A DNA stretch of 64,000 bases from Anisus vortex (taxonomy: Eukaryota > Mollusca > Gastropoda > Planorbidae): positions 56,486,358 to 56,550,357 of the forward strand of contig OX421494.1 of assembly GCA_949126835.1 (NCBI GenBank), written 5' to 3'. Numbering within the stretch: the first letter of the stretch is position 1; each line of letters begins with the position of its first letter. Shown here one piece after another: positions 10,333 through 21,929 of the stretch. A program made the position numbers and the translations under genes. The notes under the pieces are model-generated. The model was not told where the DNA came from and did no database searches. It saw only the letters and a list, made by a program, of their open reading frames with translations.

Positions 10333-12369
10333 GGGACGTCCATTAATTACGTCAACAATTTTTAGGCGATTTTCACCTCCCCCTCTCCCCCATTGCCAAC
10401 AACTATCAAACTTTCAGAGACCCCCTTCCCCCATATAATTACGTCAACAATTTATTACCCCCCCTCCCATATAACAAGTAGGCTAACAATATTTTAGTCG
10501 CTAGCTTTTATGTAGCCTATAGGCCTATAATAGATTTGAATAATAGTTAATTGTAATAAGCTTACATTTTAAAACTTGTTTAAAATATTTTTAATTGACT
10601 ATAACTCTCATAGGCGTAGCCACGAAGGGGTGAAACATGGTTCCTATAGGCCTACCACCCCCCACTCGCCCCTTCCACATTGTTTTTCCAATCCGAGTAT
10701 TTTGACAATATTTCTTTTCTTTTTGTTTACTATTGTTCTTTTCATAGAAATATGTAGGGCTAATCTTTTCTAATTTTACGTTTCACAAATGAGCTTTTGG
10801 GTACATTGTTAATTTTTAACTAGTTTAGGCTTAGGGGAAAATTGTGCACCAGTTGTAAATTAGCACTCTATTTTAACCTTTAGCCTATGTTCACTATTCT
10901 TTCTTGCACACACACATTATACACACAGTATAGGTGCCTTCCCTGTCTAGGGTTGCCAGACGTCCGGCAAAAGGAGGACAATGCCTTCCTCCGTCCGGCA
11001 GGCAAAGCTAAAAACCTAAAAAATGTCCGGCTTTTGTAGTATTTTATGTTTTGTAAGCGTACAGTAGCCTATTAAACATAGGAATAGTATTAACCTCTTA
11101 AGAATATAACTCATACACAAGTGCATGATCATTTGTACAAGAAAAAAGTGATCCGTTTTCTTACAGACTCCTATATTAGCTGTAAAGTTTATTTTTCAAA
11201 GTTACCCAAAATTAAGCAAGCTGCCTTTCAGCCTACAGTGAATTTATATGTTTTTTTTAACAAAACTGTTTCTTGTTCAGTTTACCAATACGCACTTATT
11301 GGCAGCTCTTGTAATAAAATTGTACTGAGTACGGGTTTATTACGAAACTATTGAAACTATTGATTGAAACACAATGTCCTACTTTGTCCTCCTTTTGGTC
11401 TCTCAATATCCTCCTTTTGATACCCATGTGTCTGGCAACCTTATCCTTGTCTACTACCTTTCCTACCTTACACTATTTGCCACCCACACCTTGCAATCCT
11501 GGCAACGCCACTGATACTAATACATTTTTATCTCATACAATTTGTCCAGAAAATTAGAAATAAAAAATAAAAAATTACTAAATAGATCTATGTAGCCTAA
11601 TCGATCTAATTTTAATGTTTCACCTATTATAACGTAGACAGCAACAATAGCCTATATTAGTCTATTTATCAGAATAAAGGATGTTAAAAGGAAAGGTATA
11701 TAAGGGGGCCTAAGTATTTCGGACTTCGTGGCTTCATGTGGTGGGTCACGAATTATTTTTCTGAAGGAAATATTTTAAAATACCCATGTTGGATTTATAC
11801 AATACACAATACACTTCTTTCAATGCTTTGCAATCATTAATTAACGTCTCACAGAGGGCGCCTATTGTTTTTAGTTATATTGCCAATCCCAGCTATCGCT
11901 TAGGCCTACATGGCTTACATAACGAACACCAGTCTCTGGCGCCAAATTTAGATGTACTGAACGCACTCTGCAGACAGTTTGTTGGTGTGTTTGTGTTTCT
12001 TTGTTATACCATCCACCATGTGTCGCTACAATTGATTGGTTGGTCACTTTGCCTTGCTAACAATTGCATTAGTTATTCCACCCATACGTAGGCCCTAGAT
12101 CTACAAACTAACAAGATGAACACAAAAAGTAGGCCTAGGCCTACATGTCATATGTAGTTTCCATAAAACCATGTTTGTAGATGTTTGCTATGTAAGTGGC
12201 GCAGGACAAATGTAGAATTTCGTAATACATTTTTATCATTATTTATTTCATAAAAAGTAACATTGTTGACGTCAACTTTTCTTGACCCCCCCCCTCCCCA
12301 TGTCAACAATGGTGAAACTTTTTCAGACCCCTCTCCCCCCTATTTTGTTGACGTAATTAATGGACGTCC
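10333..12369. mobile_element. TIR transposon with palindromic GGACGTCC ends
   Basis: The left end GGACGTCCATTAATTACGTC and its inverse at 12346-12369 form a TIR of at least 23 bp with no mismatch. The flanks share the direct repeat GCAAGG (10327-10332 and 12370-12375). C-rich subterminal blocks with AACTATCAAACTTTCAGAGACC-like and GTCAACAATGGTGAAACTTT-like motifs lie inside each end. No transposase is recognised. About 1.5 kb remains once the nested hAT at 10948-11443 is removed. The TSD length (6-7 bp) does not match a superfamily that I can name with confidence. Confidence 0.8.
10948..11443. mobile_element. Nested non-autonomous hAT element
   Basis: Ends TAGGGTTGCCAGAC and GTCTGGCAACCTTA are inverted. 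The flanks TCCCTGTC (10940-10947) and TCCTTGTC (11444-11451) are an 8-bp TSD with one mismatch. AAAAGGAGGACA-like motifs repeat near both ends. It sits inside the GGACGTCC element and so inserted later. No transposase ORF. Confidence 0.82.
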
Positions 12370-12489
12370 GCAAGGTATAATCATGTAGGTTTAACAAGAT
12401 TAATTTACCAAAGTGGACGATAAATTGTAGAGAAAAAAGCTTTTAAAGACTGATTTTTGTAACTTGTGGCTGGGGAATTGTTGGCGGTG

Positions 12490-13006
12490 ATATGGATCTA
12501 GGCCTATTCTTCAAGTATTAGGCCTACTTTGGTCAGCGTTTTAGTATTTCTAGGCTATATATTCTTCAAGTAGGCCTATTAGGCCTACTCTAGTCAGCGT
12601 TATAGTATTTCTATATTCTTCAAGTATTAGAAGGCCTACTCTAGTCAGCGTTATAGTATTTCTATATTCTTCAAGTATTATTAGGCCTACTCTAGTCAGC
12701 GTTATAGTATTTCTATATTCTTCAAGTATTATAAGGCCTACTCTAGTCAGCGTTATAGTATTTCTATATTCTTCAAGTATTATTAGGCCTACTCTAGTCA
12801 GCGTTATAGTATTTCTATATTCTTCAAGTATTATTAGGCCTACTCTAGTCAGCGTTATAGTATTTCTATATTCTTCAAGTATTATAAGGCCTACTCTAGT
12901 CAGCGTTATAGTATTTCTATATTCTTCAAGTATTATTAGGCCTACTCTAGTCAGCGTTATAGTATTTCTATATTCTTCAAGTATTATAAGGCCTACTCTA
13001 GTCAGC
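12490..13006. repeat. 51-bp tandem repeat, about 10 copies
   Basis: Unit landmarks are AGGCCTACTCTAGTCAGCG, TTATAGTATTTCTATATTC and TTCAAGTATTATT. Because 51 is a multiple of 3, a spurious 152-codon reverse frame with a 17-residue period runs through it. Early units differ by short insertions, including one exact GGCCTA insertion (see findings). Confidence 0.95.
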
Positions 13007-14127
13007 ATTGAGGCCCTATTTCTATTCCAAAAAGCAGTTACATGGATTAACTTATAGGCCTATAATATTATGATAATCTCGCTTGTAATAAAATAAGAAA
13101 CACGATCTTTAAGAAAGAATATAGCCTACGTCCTGGTTTTAATATTAGGCTATCTTAGAATTAGAAGCAGATTCACAGTAAAAAAAAACAACAACAGCAT
13201 AACATCAACATGTATCGACAGTGACTAGGCCTAAATCAAACCACTTAACCCAATCAGCTTCTAAACTTTTTCACTCACATCACATCATTTTCTCTCATTC
13301 CACACAGGATTTGGATTGAGAAGACCATGCGAGGCGAGCTCTATATTCATTCACGACTGCTACTGTCACAAACACACTATGCAAACACAAAACACATAGA
13401 CACACTTAAATTCACCTTTCCTTTCATTCAAAATAACATTTCATCTCCACTCTCCCACAATCCCGTACCACCAAAAATTCGACTTTCAATAAAATAGCTC
13501 ACAACAGCTGAATATTTGAAAGAATATTTTGCTCAGGGCTTAACGTTTATGTGCCACGTTTCAGATTGACAGGATGACGGGAAGCACTTCAATCAGTCTT
13601 CCGACGTATGCCAACCAGCCAGAAAAAAAAGTTAATATATTAAGGAGGGGGGATATGTCAGTGAGGTGTGTTCAAAAAGGATCTTAAAGTGTAATAAGCA
13701 TATTATAAAAAAACATTTAAAAACGCATTTTAGTGGGTTGACATGTGTGAGATGTTACTAAAGATTGATACCGGATATTTTTGTCATGTAGTAACGTATA
13801 TGTGCTCAGTGTCAGCTTGATAGGATGACTGAATATGGGTCAATTATTAATTTTTAAATGTCTGATCGCCAGAAAAAGGCCTATATATACACAGGTAGAC
13901 TATAAGTAAAGTTAATATAAAATATTTAAAATATATGTAATTGAAACTATACCCAATAAAATATGATTCCAGGTTATGATATAGCATGATATAGCCAACC
14001 ATTGTTAGGGCTAAAAAAAAATATTATTGTATTAAGACATAAATGAATACTGTATGAATGATTAATAAATAAAGGACACGTCTTAATGCTTATGGTCAAC
14101 CTAAAAGTTCATAGTGTACCAACATTT
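13007..14127. other. Unassigned sequence
   Basis: No recognisable gene or TIR. Several TAGGCCTA-type motifs are present. A (TTC)n run at its end belongs to the next element. Confidence 0.4.
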
Positions 14128-14387
14128 CTTCTTCTTCTTCTTCTTCTTCTTCTTCTTCATAATACTGTGGAGACCCCGTTAGAACCGAGGAAAGAGTCCA
14201 CAATTTAACTAAACATAAAATTTAAAAAAACATCACAAATAACAATTATAAACAGATGACAGATGACCAGCCCTTCAGTGACGATTTGAAAGCCGGAACT
14301 GTAGGGGCAGTGATGGAGGCCTGGTCCAGGGTGTTCCACAGCCTAATGGCTGACGGAAAAAAATATTTTCCGGTCCTATTCGTTCAT
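14128..14387 (-). pseudogene. LINE 3' end with RT C-terminus and (GAA)n tail
   Basis: The reverse strand reads KYFFPSAIRLWNTLDQ and then APTVPAFKSSLKGW, the usual extreme C-terminus of non-LTR reverse transcriptases (FFPxAIxxWN). A 3' UTR of about 110 bp follows and ends in (GAA)n, which appears on the + strand as (TTC)n at 14128-14157. The microsatellite is therefore best read as the retrotransposon tail. 5' truncated; clade unresolved. Confidence 0.75.
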
Positions 14388-14598
14388 TTACTAGTAAAAC
14401 ATGCATGTGTGGTGCGTTACTGGTTGTACTGCGAGTGAGAAATAATGTAGGGGATTAAATTTTATTTTATTTCCAAAAGATGTTGCCGAAAGAAAACGAT
14501 GGACTGTGAACGTCAGACGTGAAGAATCACATATTTTTATTCCCATAAGATGCAAAAAAATTTGTGTTTTGTGTTTTTATGTAGTCTATCTATAACTA

Positions 14599-16256
14599 GG
14601 GGAGAGGGGGGCAAGTTAATACAGGGGCAGGTTGATACAAATTATTTTTTACAGCTATTATATTACGTATGCGCAGAAGAGTTAGTACAGGAAATAGCCT
14701 TCTACTTCCCCTACATTCGCTATAAAAATGGCTTCGCTCGTATCAAAATTGTAAAAAATGTAAGGAAAATTAAAATTTGAGCCATTTTTGAAAAATATTG
14801 ACTTACTATTAAGTAAGAGATTTCGCAGACACGGTAAGTACTTTTATTTTATCATATTTTTATTTAGGTTAAATAAGGATTCCTGAATACTTTTATTTAT
14901 ATTAGGATTGTGTTATTTGCGTCTTGTTTTTAATGTAGTCGAATAAATGCAATGTGGTGTGGTTGGGCAAGTTGATACGGACGACTCGGGGCACATTGAA
15001 GAAGAAGAAGTCAAATGATATCAATCCTCTGCTCCGATCTCTGCACTGGCTACCCATCAACAACCGGATCTCATATAAGCTGGCTTCTCTCTGTTATAGG
15101 TGCCTGAATAACTGCGCCCCGGATTATCTTCGCTCTTGTATGGAGCTCTACACCCAGTCCCGCCCACTTCGTTCGGCATCTGACGCGCTTACTCTGCGGA
15201 TCCCTCGTGTGAGGCTAGTGTCCGCTGGCGAACGTTCATTTTCCTACGCAGGACCGTCTGCTTGGAATCACCTCCCACTACAGCTTCGCCAGAGCCCTAG
15301 CTATGACACCTTCAGGAGCCGGCTGAAGACTCACCTATTTCGTCAGCAGAATTAGCGTATTACTACATATTTCGTTGTCTGTCTGTATTCTGTAACTGTC
15401 GTCTGCGCATAGAACTGTCACCAACGGGATATGCGCTATATAAGCACCGTTATTATTATTATTATTTTTATTGATACTATATCCGTTTACCTATTTACCC
15501 CTTTGGAAAAGCATTTAAACAGAGAAGAATATATTTTTGTTTACAAAAATCCATTTATATTTAATTAGATTGTTAGGTTTATTGAGTTTAGCTTACATTT
15601 AAATCATTTTCATTTATTTTTGCTTTACTTTTTATAATGTCTAGCTAGGGTTATTCCTATTTAGAACTTAGCATAGGAATTTCAGTTTAATGCTTAGGTC
15701 TTATAGAGGCATCTAATTAAAAGGTTTTATTATATACATTACTTTTAAACTATTATTTATCTTATTATTCTACGACTATTGTGATTTTAAAATTTAGTTT
15801 AAAAGTATTAAATTACCAGGGATATTAATTTTTTTAATTGCTTGTAATTTCAGTTGGTGCGAAGAAAAGAAAGCCTTAACATGGGGTTACAATAGAAGAT
15901 TTATTGAACAGAATTGTTCAAAGTAATAAAATAAACAATAAAATAAAAGTTGTGCGTTGTTTACTTTATTAACTTGTCATGGTATTAGTGTTATTATTAA
16001 TTCTTATTCAATGTATCAACTTGCCCCATAGTGTGTATCATCTTGCCCCGCCACGGGGCAAGTTGATACAAATTAATTTACATTGCTTTTAGCGCTATAT
16101 TTTTTTTAAATATAGTCTAATGAATAAAATTTGTTGATAAAAAGATGCAGGATACCTAGGGGAACAAATACAAGTATTTATATCCACTCTAAATATAATG
16201 GTTTGCAATTAATGTAAATAAATGTAAAATGTGTATCAACGTGTCCCCCTCTCCCC
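14599..16256. mobile_element. TIR element with TA flanks and repeated GGGGCAAGTTGATAC motifs
   Basis: Left end GGGGAGAGGGGGGCAAGTTA. The right end, read in reverse, is GGGGAGAGGGGGACACGTTG. Both are flanked by TA (14597-14598 and 16257-16258). The motif GGGGCAAGTTGATAC recurs near 14622, 14633 and 14957 and, in both orientations, at 16014-16075, including a local hairpin (CTTGCCCCGCCACGGGGCAAG). No transposase survives. An L2/CR1-like LINE fragment (14994-15473) is nested inside. The TA TSD is suggestive of Tc1/mariner-like or another TA-targeting superfamily. Confidence 0.75.
14994..15473 (+). pseudogene. L2/CR1-like LINE RT C-terminus (5'-truncated)
   Basis: An open frame to the stop at 15353-15355 shows LRSLHWLPINNRISYKLASL, CLNNCAPDYLRSC, YTQSRPLRSASDALTLRIPR, GERSFSYAGPSAWNHLPLQL and FRSRLKTHLF. 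This is the complete C-terminal block of CR1/L2-clade reverse transcriptases. The 3' UTR ends GCGCTATATAAGCACCG followed by (TTA)n. It is nested in the TA-flanked TIR element and has the same family signature as the reverse copy at 6557-7401. The frame is intact but lacks endonuclease and RT core, so it cannot work alone. Confidence 0.9.
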
Positions 16257-16477
16257 TATAGATTATGTTTTTGTTTAATGGGCCTGGAACCGCTACCGGT
16301 ACTCTTGACTATTTATTTTATACAGCAAGCTAAATTTAACTTAATGCGATTAACACTTCGAGTATTAATTATTAATTATTGCATACTAACTTTTGATGTT
16401 AAAAACGGATTTCTCATAGCAAATCTTGTAGTCAGTGTATATTTCTAAAAGACCAGAACTGGCCGTAGAGGTTGAAG

Positions 16478-16660
16478 CCGGCTGATCCAGCGGTTAGTTC
16501 AGCGGACTGTCAACCAAAAACCAACTGACAGGTCGCGAGTTCTAGCCCTGCCACCGACGGATCCCTGTCGCCCTGCAGGAGTTTTGGGCCTAGTGGACGT
16601 AATAATCTTCTATCTAGAAGGAACCTCTGTAAAACTTATAAGATAAATACATTTTCAAAC
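16478..16660 (+). mobile_element. SINE-B (tRNA-derived), copy 1
   Basis: The tRNA-like head has TTAGTTCAGCGG (A box) and GGTCGCGAGTTCTAGCCC (B-box region). The tail CTGCAGGAGTTTTGGGCCTA, then GGACGTAATAATCTTCTATC and ACTTATAAGATAAATAC, is shared with 55119-55256. Confidence 0.78.
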
Positions 16661-16864
16661 ACCAGCAAAAGCAAGTTTCGTGTTGCCGGAAGTACATAGG
16701 AAGTTCATGAACATGATATACCTTGACCTATGGAGAAGGCCAGGCCATAATCTCGAACACGAAAGTAAACTAGAAAAAAAAAAGTAGAGACGTAGTATTA
16801 TGCGTTATAAGTTAGGCTACGACTTAGGGAAGACCTGGATAAAACGTTAGACGAGCTAAGATTG

Positions 16865-18888
16865 TGGAAAAGGTAAAAAGTGTTAGTGTTATCCCGTGTG
16901 GAGTGGTTGTCCTCCCATCGGGCGCCTCCCCAGGAGGCGGATCGGGGAAAGCTCGCCATACTTGTATGGAGGGTACCGGGGAAATAAAATACCTGGGGCG
17001 GACCAAAGACAACAGCCGTGACCTCTTAGCTAAGATCAAGAGGGCATGAGGTTAGCACCCTCATCCTATAGAAAACAACACGCTACACTCCGCTACACTC
17101 CGCAACAGAAACCAATTCAACAGTAGAAAAATCTAGCCCCCGCTCGATTCGGGGAGATGCCTCCATAGAGAGACAGATGACGCAGGCTGGTGAAAGCCTA
17201 ACGGAAACCAGCCTGCCGACGAATCTCCTGACGATGACAGCCAAAACAAAAATATACGATGTATGAAAGTGGCAAAGCAGCCCAGGTAGCAAACGAGATG
17301 AGGAGATACGACATCCAGGTTCTGGGCATCTGTGAGAGCCGCTGGAACGGGTGTGTTATGAAAACATTCAACAGTGGAGAGAAAATTGTATATTCAGGAC
17401 ATGTAGAAGAAAACCATGGGCACTCAGAAGGTGTTGCCATCATGATGTCCCCACTAGCAGCAAAAGCAGTTATAGAATGACAACCAGTCTCATCCAGAAT
17501 CGTGACAGCCAGATTCAAATCCAAGGCGAGAAAAGTCACCTTTATCCAATGTTACTCGCCTACCAACGACGCAAATGAAGAGACAAAACAGAACTTCTAC
17601 GATTCCTACAGACCACAGTAAATGATCTCCCTAAAAGAGATATTATGCTAGTGATGGGAGACTTCAACGCAAAAATAGGAAAAGACAACATAGGTAAAGA
17701 AACGATTATGGGAACCCACGCCCTGGGTATAATGAACGAAAACGGGGAATTCTTTACAGACTTCTGTGCATTTAACGACCTGGTCATTGGTGGCAGCATA
17801 TTCCAGCACAAAAACATACACAAAGAAACCTGGATCTCTCCGGATAGCCGCACCAAAAACCAGATCGACTTTATCAATATCTCTAGAAAATGGAGACGAT
17901 CCCTACAAGACACAAGATCCAAAAGAGGGGCAGATGTAGCATCGGACCACCATTTAGTGATGGGAACCCTCAAAGTCAAGCTTCGAGCCTATAGAGACAC
18001 AGCAAATTGACCCCACATAAAGTTAAATACCCAGCGGTTGAAAGAGAACAACTGCAGAGACACTTTCTCAACTTCCCCAAACAACAGATTTGCAGCTCTT
18101 AGCCTAGTGACAGAAGAAACAGCCCCAGAGGAACACTGAAGCGGTTTAAGAGACACACTGACGGACACATGCCATGAAGTGCTGGGCAGAAAAGAGTTGA
18201 AATCGAAGGAATGGCTCTCTGGTAAAACATGGCAGATGATTAGAAGCAGAAGAGAAATAAAACAAAAAATAAACTGCAGCGAGAATGAAGAGGCAAAGAA
18301 AGCCCTCCGGGATCAGTTTGCACAAACCAACAAAGAAATTAAGAAAAGTGCCAGGAAAGACAAAAGGCTTTTCTATGAAGAGCTTGCAACAGAGTCCGAA
18401 CTAGCAGCAGAAAAAAAGTGACATCAGCACTCTATTCAAGGTTACCAGGACACTTCTAAACAAAAAGACAAACATGTGCAAAATGGTTAAAGACAAAGAA
18501 GGAAACCCCATTAACAAAGAGAAAGGCCAGCGACAAAGATGAGCTGAACACTTTAGGGAACTACTTAACCGCACCCTGCCTTTGGAAAAACCTGACATCC
18601 CACCTGCATACGCACTGCTTAAAGTCAACACTAATCCTCCAACGAAGGCAGAAGTCTTAAAAGCCCTGTAGAGTCTGAAAAATGGGAAAGCAGCTGGCCC
18701 AGATAGAATCCCCCCATAGGCGCTTAAAGTAGACCCCTCTACAACAGCCAATATGTTGCTGCCTTTACTTCAAAAAATTTGGAGGGAAGGCAAAGTACCA
18801 GTTGACTGGAAAAAGTCTCAGTAACAGGTGGCTCGGACGAAGACATCAAAGCCAGAATAGGGAAAGCGAGACATGCCTTCATCAGCCT
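16865..18888 (+). pseudogene. Decayed APE-type non-LTR retrotransposon (endonuclease plus RT remnants)
   Basis: A GC-richer 5' UTR-like stretch (16900-17050) precedes several frames. These include VLGICESRWNG (about 17315), MLVMGDFNAKIGKDNIGKE (17645), WISPDSRTKNQIDFINIS and RGADVASDHHLVMGTLK. They match an apurinic-type endonuclease: E in ICESRW, the GDFNAK block, and the terminal SDHH. A basic linker with KEWLSGKTW follows (18179-18420), then RT onset (AAGPDRIPP and KIWREGKVPVDWKK, near 18690-18815). Sequence then jumps to GGSDEDIKARIGKARHAF, a C-terminal RT motif, so the RT core is deleted. Many stops and frameshifts make it inactive. Clade not assigned. Confidence 0.88.
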
Positions 18889-19409
18889 AAAAGTCAACCT
18901 GCTCTATTATACTTTAAAAAAAAAAAAATTTATTGGACAACTAATTTAACTCCGTAGCAAGACCAAGGCCAAAAGCAAAGGAGATTATTTATAGAGAAAA
19001 TAGCTAAAGCGTTTTATATTTAATAACAAAAATAATTAACGTGCTTCTGCTTATTATCCTTTTTATTTGCATTTATATCAAATACAATATTTTATTAGTT
19101 AACTTACACAATTATGGTAATTATTGTCTAAACATTATGTTGGTATTCAAGATGAAGATCTAACACTAATCTTAATTATAAATCCAACCACTCCATTTCA
19201 GTAATCCTTGTAAATGCAAATTCTACTCACTGAAATGTGTCACTATGTCATTCAAATACATCGGCTTCAACAGTCAGTTCTCCTCATTCAGAACCAGAAA
19301 CTGTTGGTTCTTTTTTTCATCAATAAAAAAAATTCTTGGAGTTCTCTCGCGTGCCATTGAAAATCGATCTGCGTGCCAAGTGGCTTAGGTTGCCGATGCC
19401 TGCTATAGC
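18889..19409 (+). mobile_element. hAT element, left-truncated copy
   Basis: Starts with GTCAACCTGCTCTATTATAC directly after the decayed LINE and aligns by eye over about 300 bp with the reverse-strand copy ending at 22275 (shared TTTAACTCCGTAGCAAGACC and AAAGCGTTTTATATTTAAT). The right end GCGTGCCATTGAAAATCG followed by GGTTGCCGATGCCTG is the hAT terminus used by other copies here. The left terminus is missing. Confidence 0.75.
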
Positions 19410-20261
19410 CTCTGTTATGTAGGTGGCCCAACCTACGCTTTAAACTTTAAAGACTTTTGCAAGCAGAATATGAAAGGCGCAAGAGGCAATGTCCCATTCG
19501 GCAAAAATCAACAACAGACAATGTCTAAAAGCAGTCCTAATCATTCATCGTGTACACTGAACTATCATTCATACATCGGCTGCGCACAAACTAATAGACA
19601 CTATAGGGTGAATTGTCTTTTTGAGACAGTAGGAGCCAAATAACAATGCTCGCGTTGATCATGTATTTATTTATTATTTCTTTTTTCTTTGCTTACAAGA
19701 AGCGAGATGCACAAAAAACTGGCCAGCTTATTGTGTTTGAATAATGTTTCCGTAACCAGATTTAGGGCCTATCGTGTGTCTGATTGATGCTGCGCTATCT
19801 TTGACAAAAGATCGATACGGACTTGTTTGGGCCAGAATTTTCCCCCCATCCTTTCGTATAAATGAAACCCTTTACAGGAGAAAGAAAAAAAAGAAGAAAA
19901 AACAACCGACCCCTTTCATGTACCAAAGCGTAACACAATATTGTTAAACCCGTATGAGATAATAGTGTTAATATTGGCCAAATTGGATTCTTGCATAGAA
20001 CTGGATGATCACATGATCAGGTTGTTTATTTTAATATTATGTGAACGTATAAAGATACAGACTCTAGTTTGATTTGATAAGACTTAATCTGTATTATCAC
20101 AAATAATAATTGCATCGAGGCGAAGATAAACATAACCAGCTCTGTTTCTTCTTAATAGAAGGAGCGTCTGTAATGTATAAGACAAGAAGAAGATAATATT
20201 TCGATAGCATACCCAAAATGATAAGGAATAATACTAGAATTGTATAGAATAATTATTCCAT
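19410..20261. other. Unassigned sequence
   Basis: No recognised element. A LINE-D tail remnant (AGAAGGAGCGTCTGTAATGT) lies near 20157-20176; the rest is unexplained AT-rich DNA. Confidence 0.4.
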
Positions 20262-20475
20262 ATGCAAGAATAAACGCATATAAGTTTTCTTTCTTTCCGG
20301 GTAGCATCCGGCATGGAATGGGTTTCCTGAACAAACCAGGAAAACCAACTTAGCATCATTTAAAATCCTAATTACAATTAAAAAACGCAAGCCTAGACTC
20401 AACCCACGGAAAAGCGTAGGACGCAATAAGCTTATATTTTAGACAAGGAGCGTCATCTGTATCATATAGCATTAG
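20262..20475 (+). mobile_element. LINE-D 3' fragment
   Basis: The sense strand carries GCATGGAATGGGTTTCCTGA (RT C-terminal WNG-LPE region, frame-shifted here), then AACCAGGAAAACCAACTTAG and a 3' UTR with AGCGTAGGACGCAATAA. Landmarks are shared with 23235-23452. Confidence 0.75.
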
Positions 20476-20689
20476 ATGTATTACGTATTCTGTATTTTAG
20501 AAAACAGGAAAGTTTCGTTACACAGACCATGGAATATGTAGTTAGGATGTAATTGAACGTTAAAAATGGATAGAAATTTTAAGCCGTAACGCCGTTGGCG
20601 CATATTCTTTCTAGCTCATACTATAAAAAAGCTTGTTGCGACCAACGCTCAACGGTGGTTTGAGATTTGCATTTGATCAGCGTTTTAAA

Positions 20690-20966
20690 AGATTTTAGGT
20701 TACCAGTACTGGTTTTTAAGTTGTTTTTTTTTTCAGGCAACCCACTCCATGCCCGGATGCCACTCGGGAAGATATTTATGCCCCCTATATGCATTATTAT
20801 TATTTATTTATTTTTTTGCACAAGGGATAAGAAAACTGTTTTTGTTCTTATGTTTAGGCCTATCTGAGCACTATAATATGTTGTCATGCCTATTGTATTA
20901 TATTTCCAAAAGTTAGAATTTAATGCCTAATATATTATTACAACTTTACTCTTTGCTGTTCTAGCC
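20690..20966 (-). mobile_element. LINE-D 3' fragment, reverse
   Basis: Contains CCACTCCATGCCCGGATGCC, AAGGGATAAGAAAACTG and TAGAATTTAATGCCTAATAT, matching reverse copies at 43355-43650 and 49568-49885. It carries a TAGGCCTA insertion at 20844-20851 that the 49.7-kb copy lacks. Confidence 0.8.
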
Positions 20967-21227
20967 TCCGAGGGCGGGGGGAGGGTGCACAGTAAAAGGA
21001 TCGGCTAACCGTGTTGTGGCCCACCGGTCGTCCCATTGCACGGCTTCACTGTCAGTGAACGTCAATCAGCGCCTACAGCATTGACAGAGGTGATGCATTT
21101 GTGTTTAATAGGAAACAATCACAATGGACGCGTGTGTAGAGAAGGGTTGGGTAGTCAGGTCTGAGAAGAACATAGAGGTCCTTGTAGAGTTAACATATTT
21201 AAGATATTTAGTCCTATGTTTTACCAA

Positions 21228-21530
21228 AGACTATAGCCTAATAAGATGGACCGCTTGCTTTGATATTTCTGCTATTTGATAACTTGAAACTGAAACACTT
21301 AGGCCCTAGATCTAGTTTCTCAATTTCCGATCGACTTCAGTAATTCGCTATGATTTTCTCAATGGAAAATTAAGATAAAAAGCGAAAGTTGTATACAGCG
21401 GGAACCTTGAATGCAATCGTAGGAGCATAGAAGTCATTCAAGACAGCCTTATTGGTTGCGCACGGAAAAGAACATAGGCCTATAAGCTCTAAAAAAATAG
21501 AGCAAGCGGTCCATCTTATTATAGTCTTTG
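21228..21530. mobile_element. MITE 'GACCGC', copy 1
   Basis: Ends CAAAGACTATA...ATGGACCGCTTGCT and AGCAAGCGGTCCATCTTATT...AGTCTTTG are inverted. The interior (CTATGATTTTCTCAATGGAA and ACAGCCTTATTGGTTGCGC) is shared with copies at 34978, 35629 and 44837. This copy has two GGCCTA-type insertions not found in sister copies. Confidence 0.85.
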
Positions 21531-21929
21531 TTTCATGTAGCCTACTAAGTAATATTAAAAAAAAAAAAAGGGAGATAATCTAAAGGGAGATAATTAACCC
21601 GTTTTATTTGAGCTAATATTTCTAATATGCTTTTTTTCTTTTAGACTACAAAAGAATAAATGGCTAGATCTAACCATTTATAACTTAGAAATGATCAAAC
21701 TGTAAAAAATATTTGAAAAGTATGTAAATATTATAAGACTAAAGAATTAATATTTATATTTTCAAACATTACATTAAACACCCAGTTTGTATGATTACAA
21801 CGTATCTATTTCGCTTAACGATAATAGGTGCGCTTTACTGACGTGTAAATATAAAAGACATTAATTAACTTCTCAGTTAAACTGAGATAAAAATATAATT
21901 AATTTTTGCAGATTTTAGATCCGCATCTT
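21531..21929. other. Unassigned AT-rich sequence
   Basis: Nothing recognised. The right part may be the far interior of the adjacent reverse hAT copy. Confidence 0.4.

Noticed and set aside
11786..12091. 101-codon forward ORF inside the GGACGTCC element
   Set aside because: No transposase motif and AT-rich, non-coding-like composition.
12550..13008. 152-codon reverse frame with a 17-residue repeat
   Set aside because: Product of the 51-bp tandem array.
16502..16550. Possible functional tRNA gene
   Set aside because: Box A and B resemble a tRNA but spacing is wrong and the flanking body repeats at 55119, so it is the head of a SINE.
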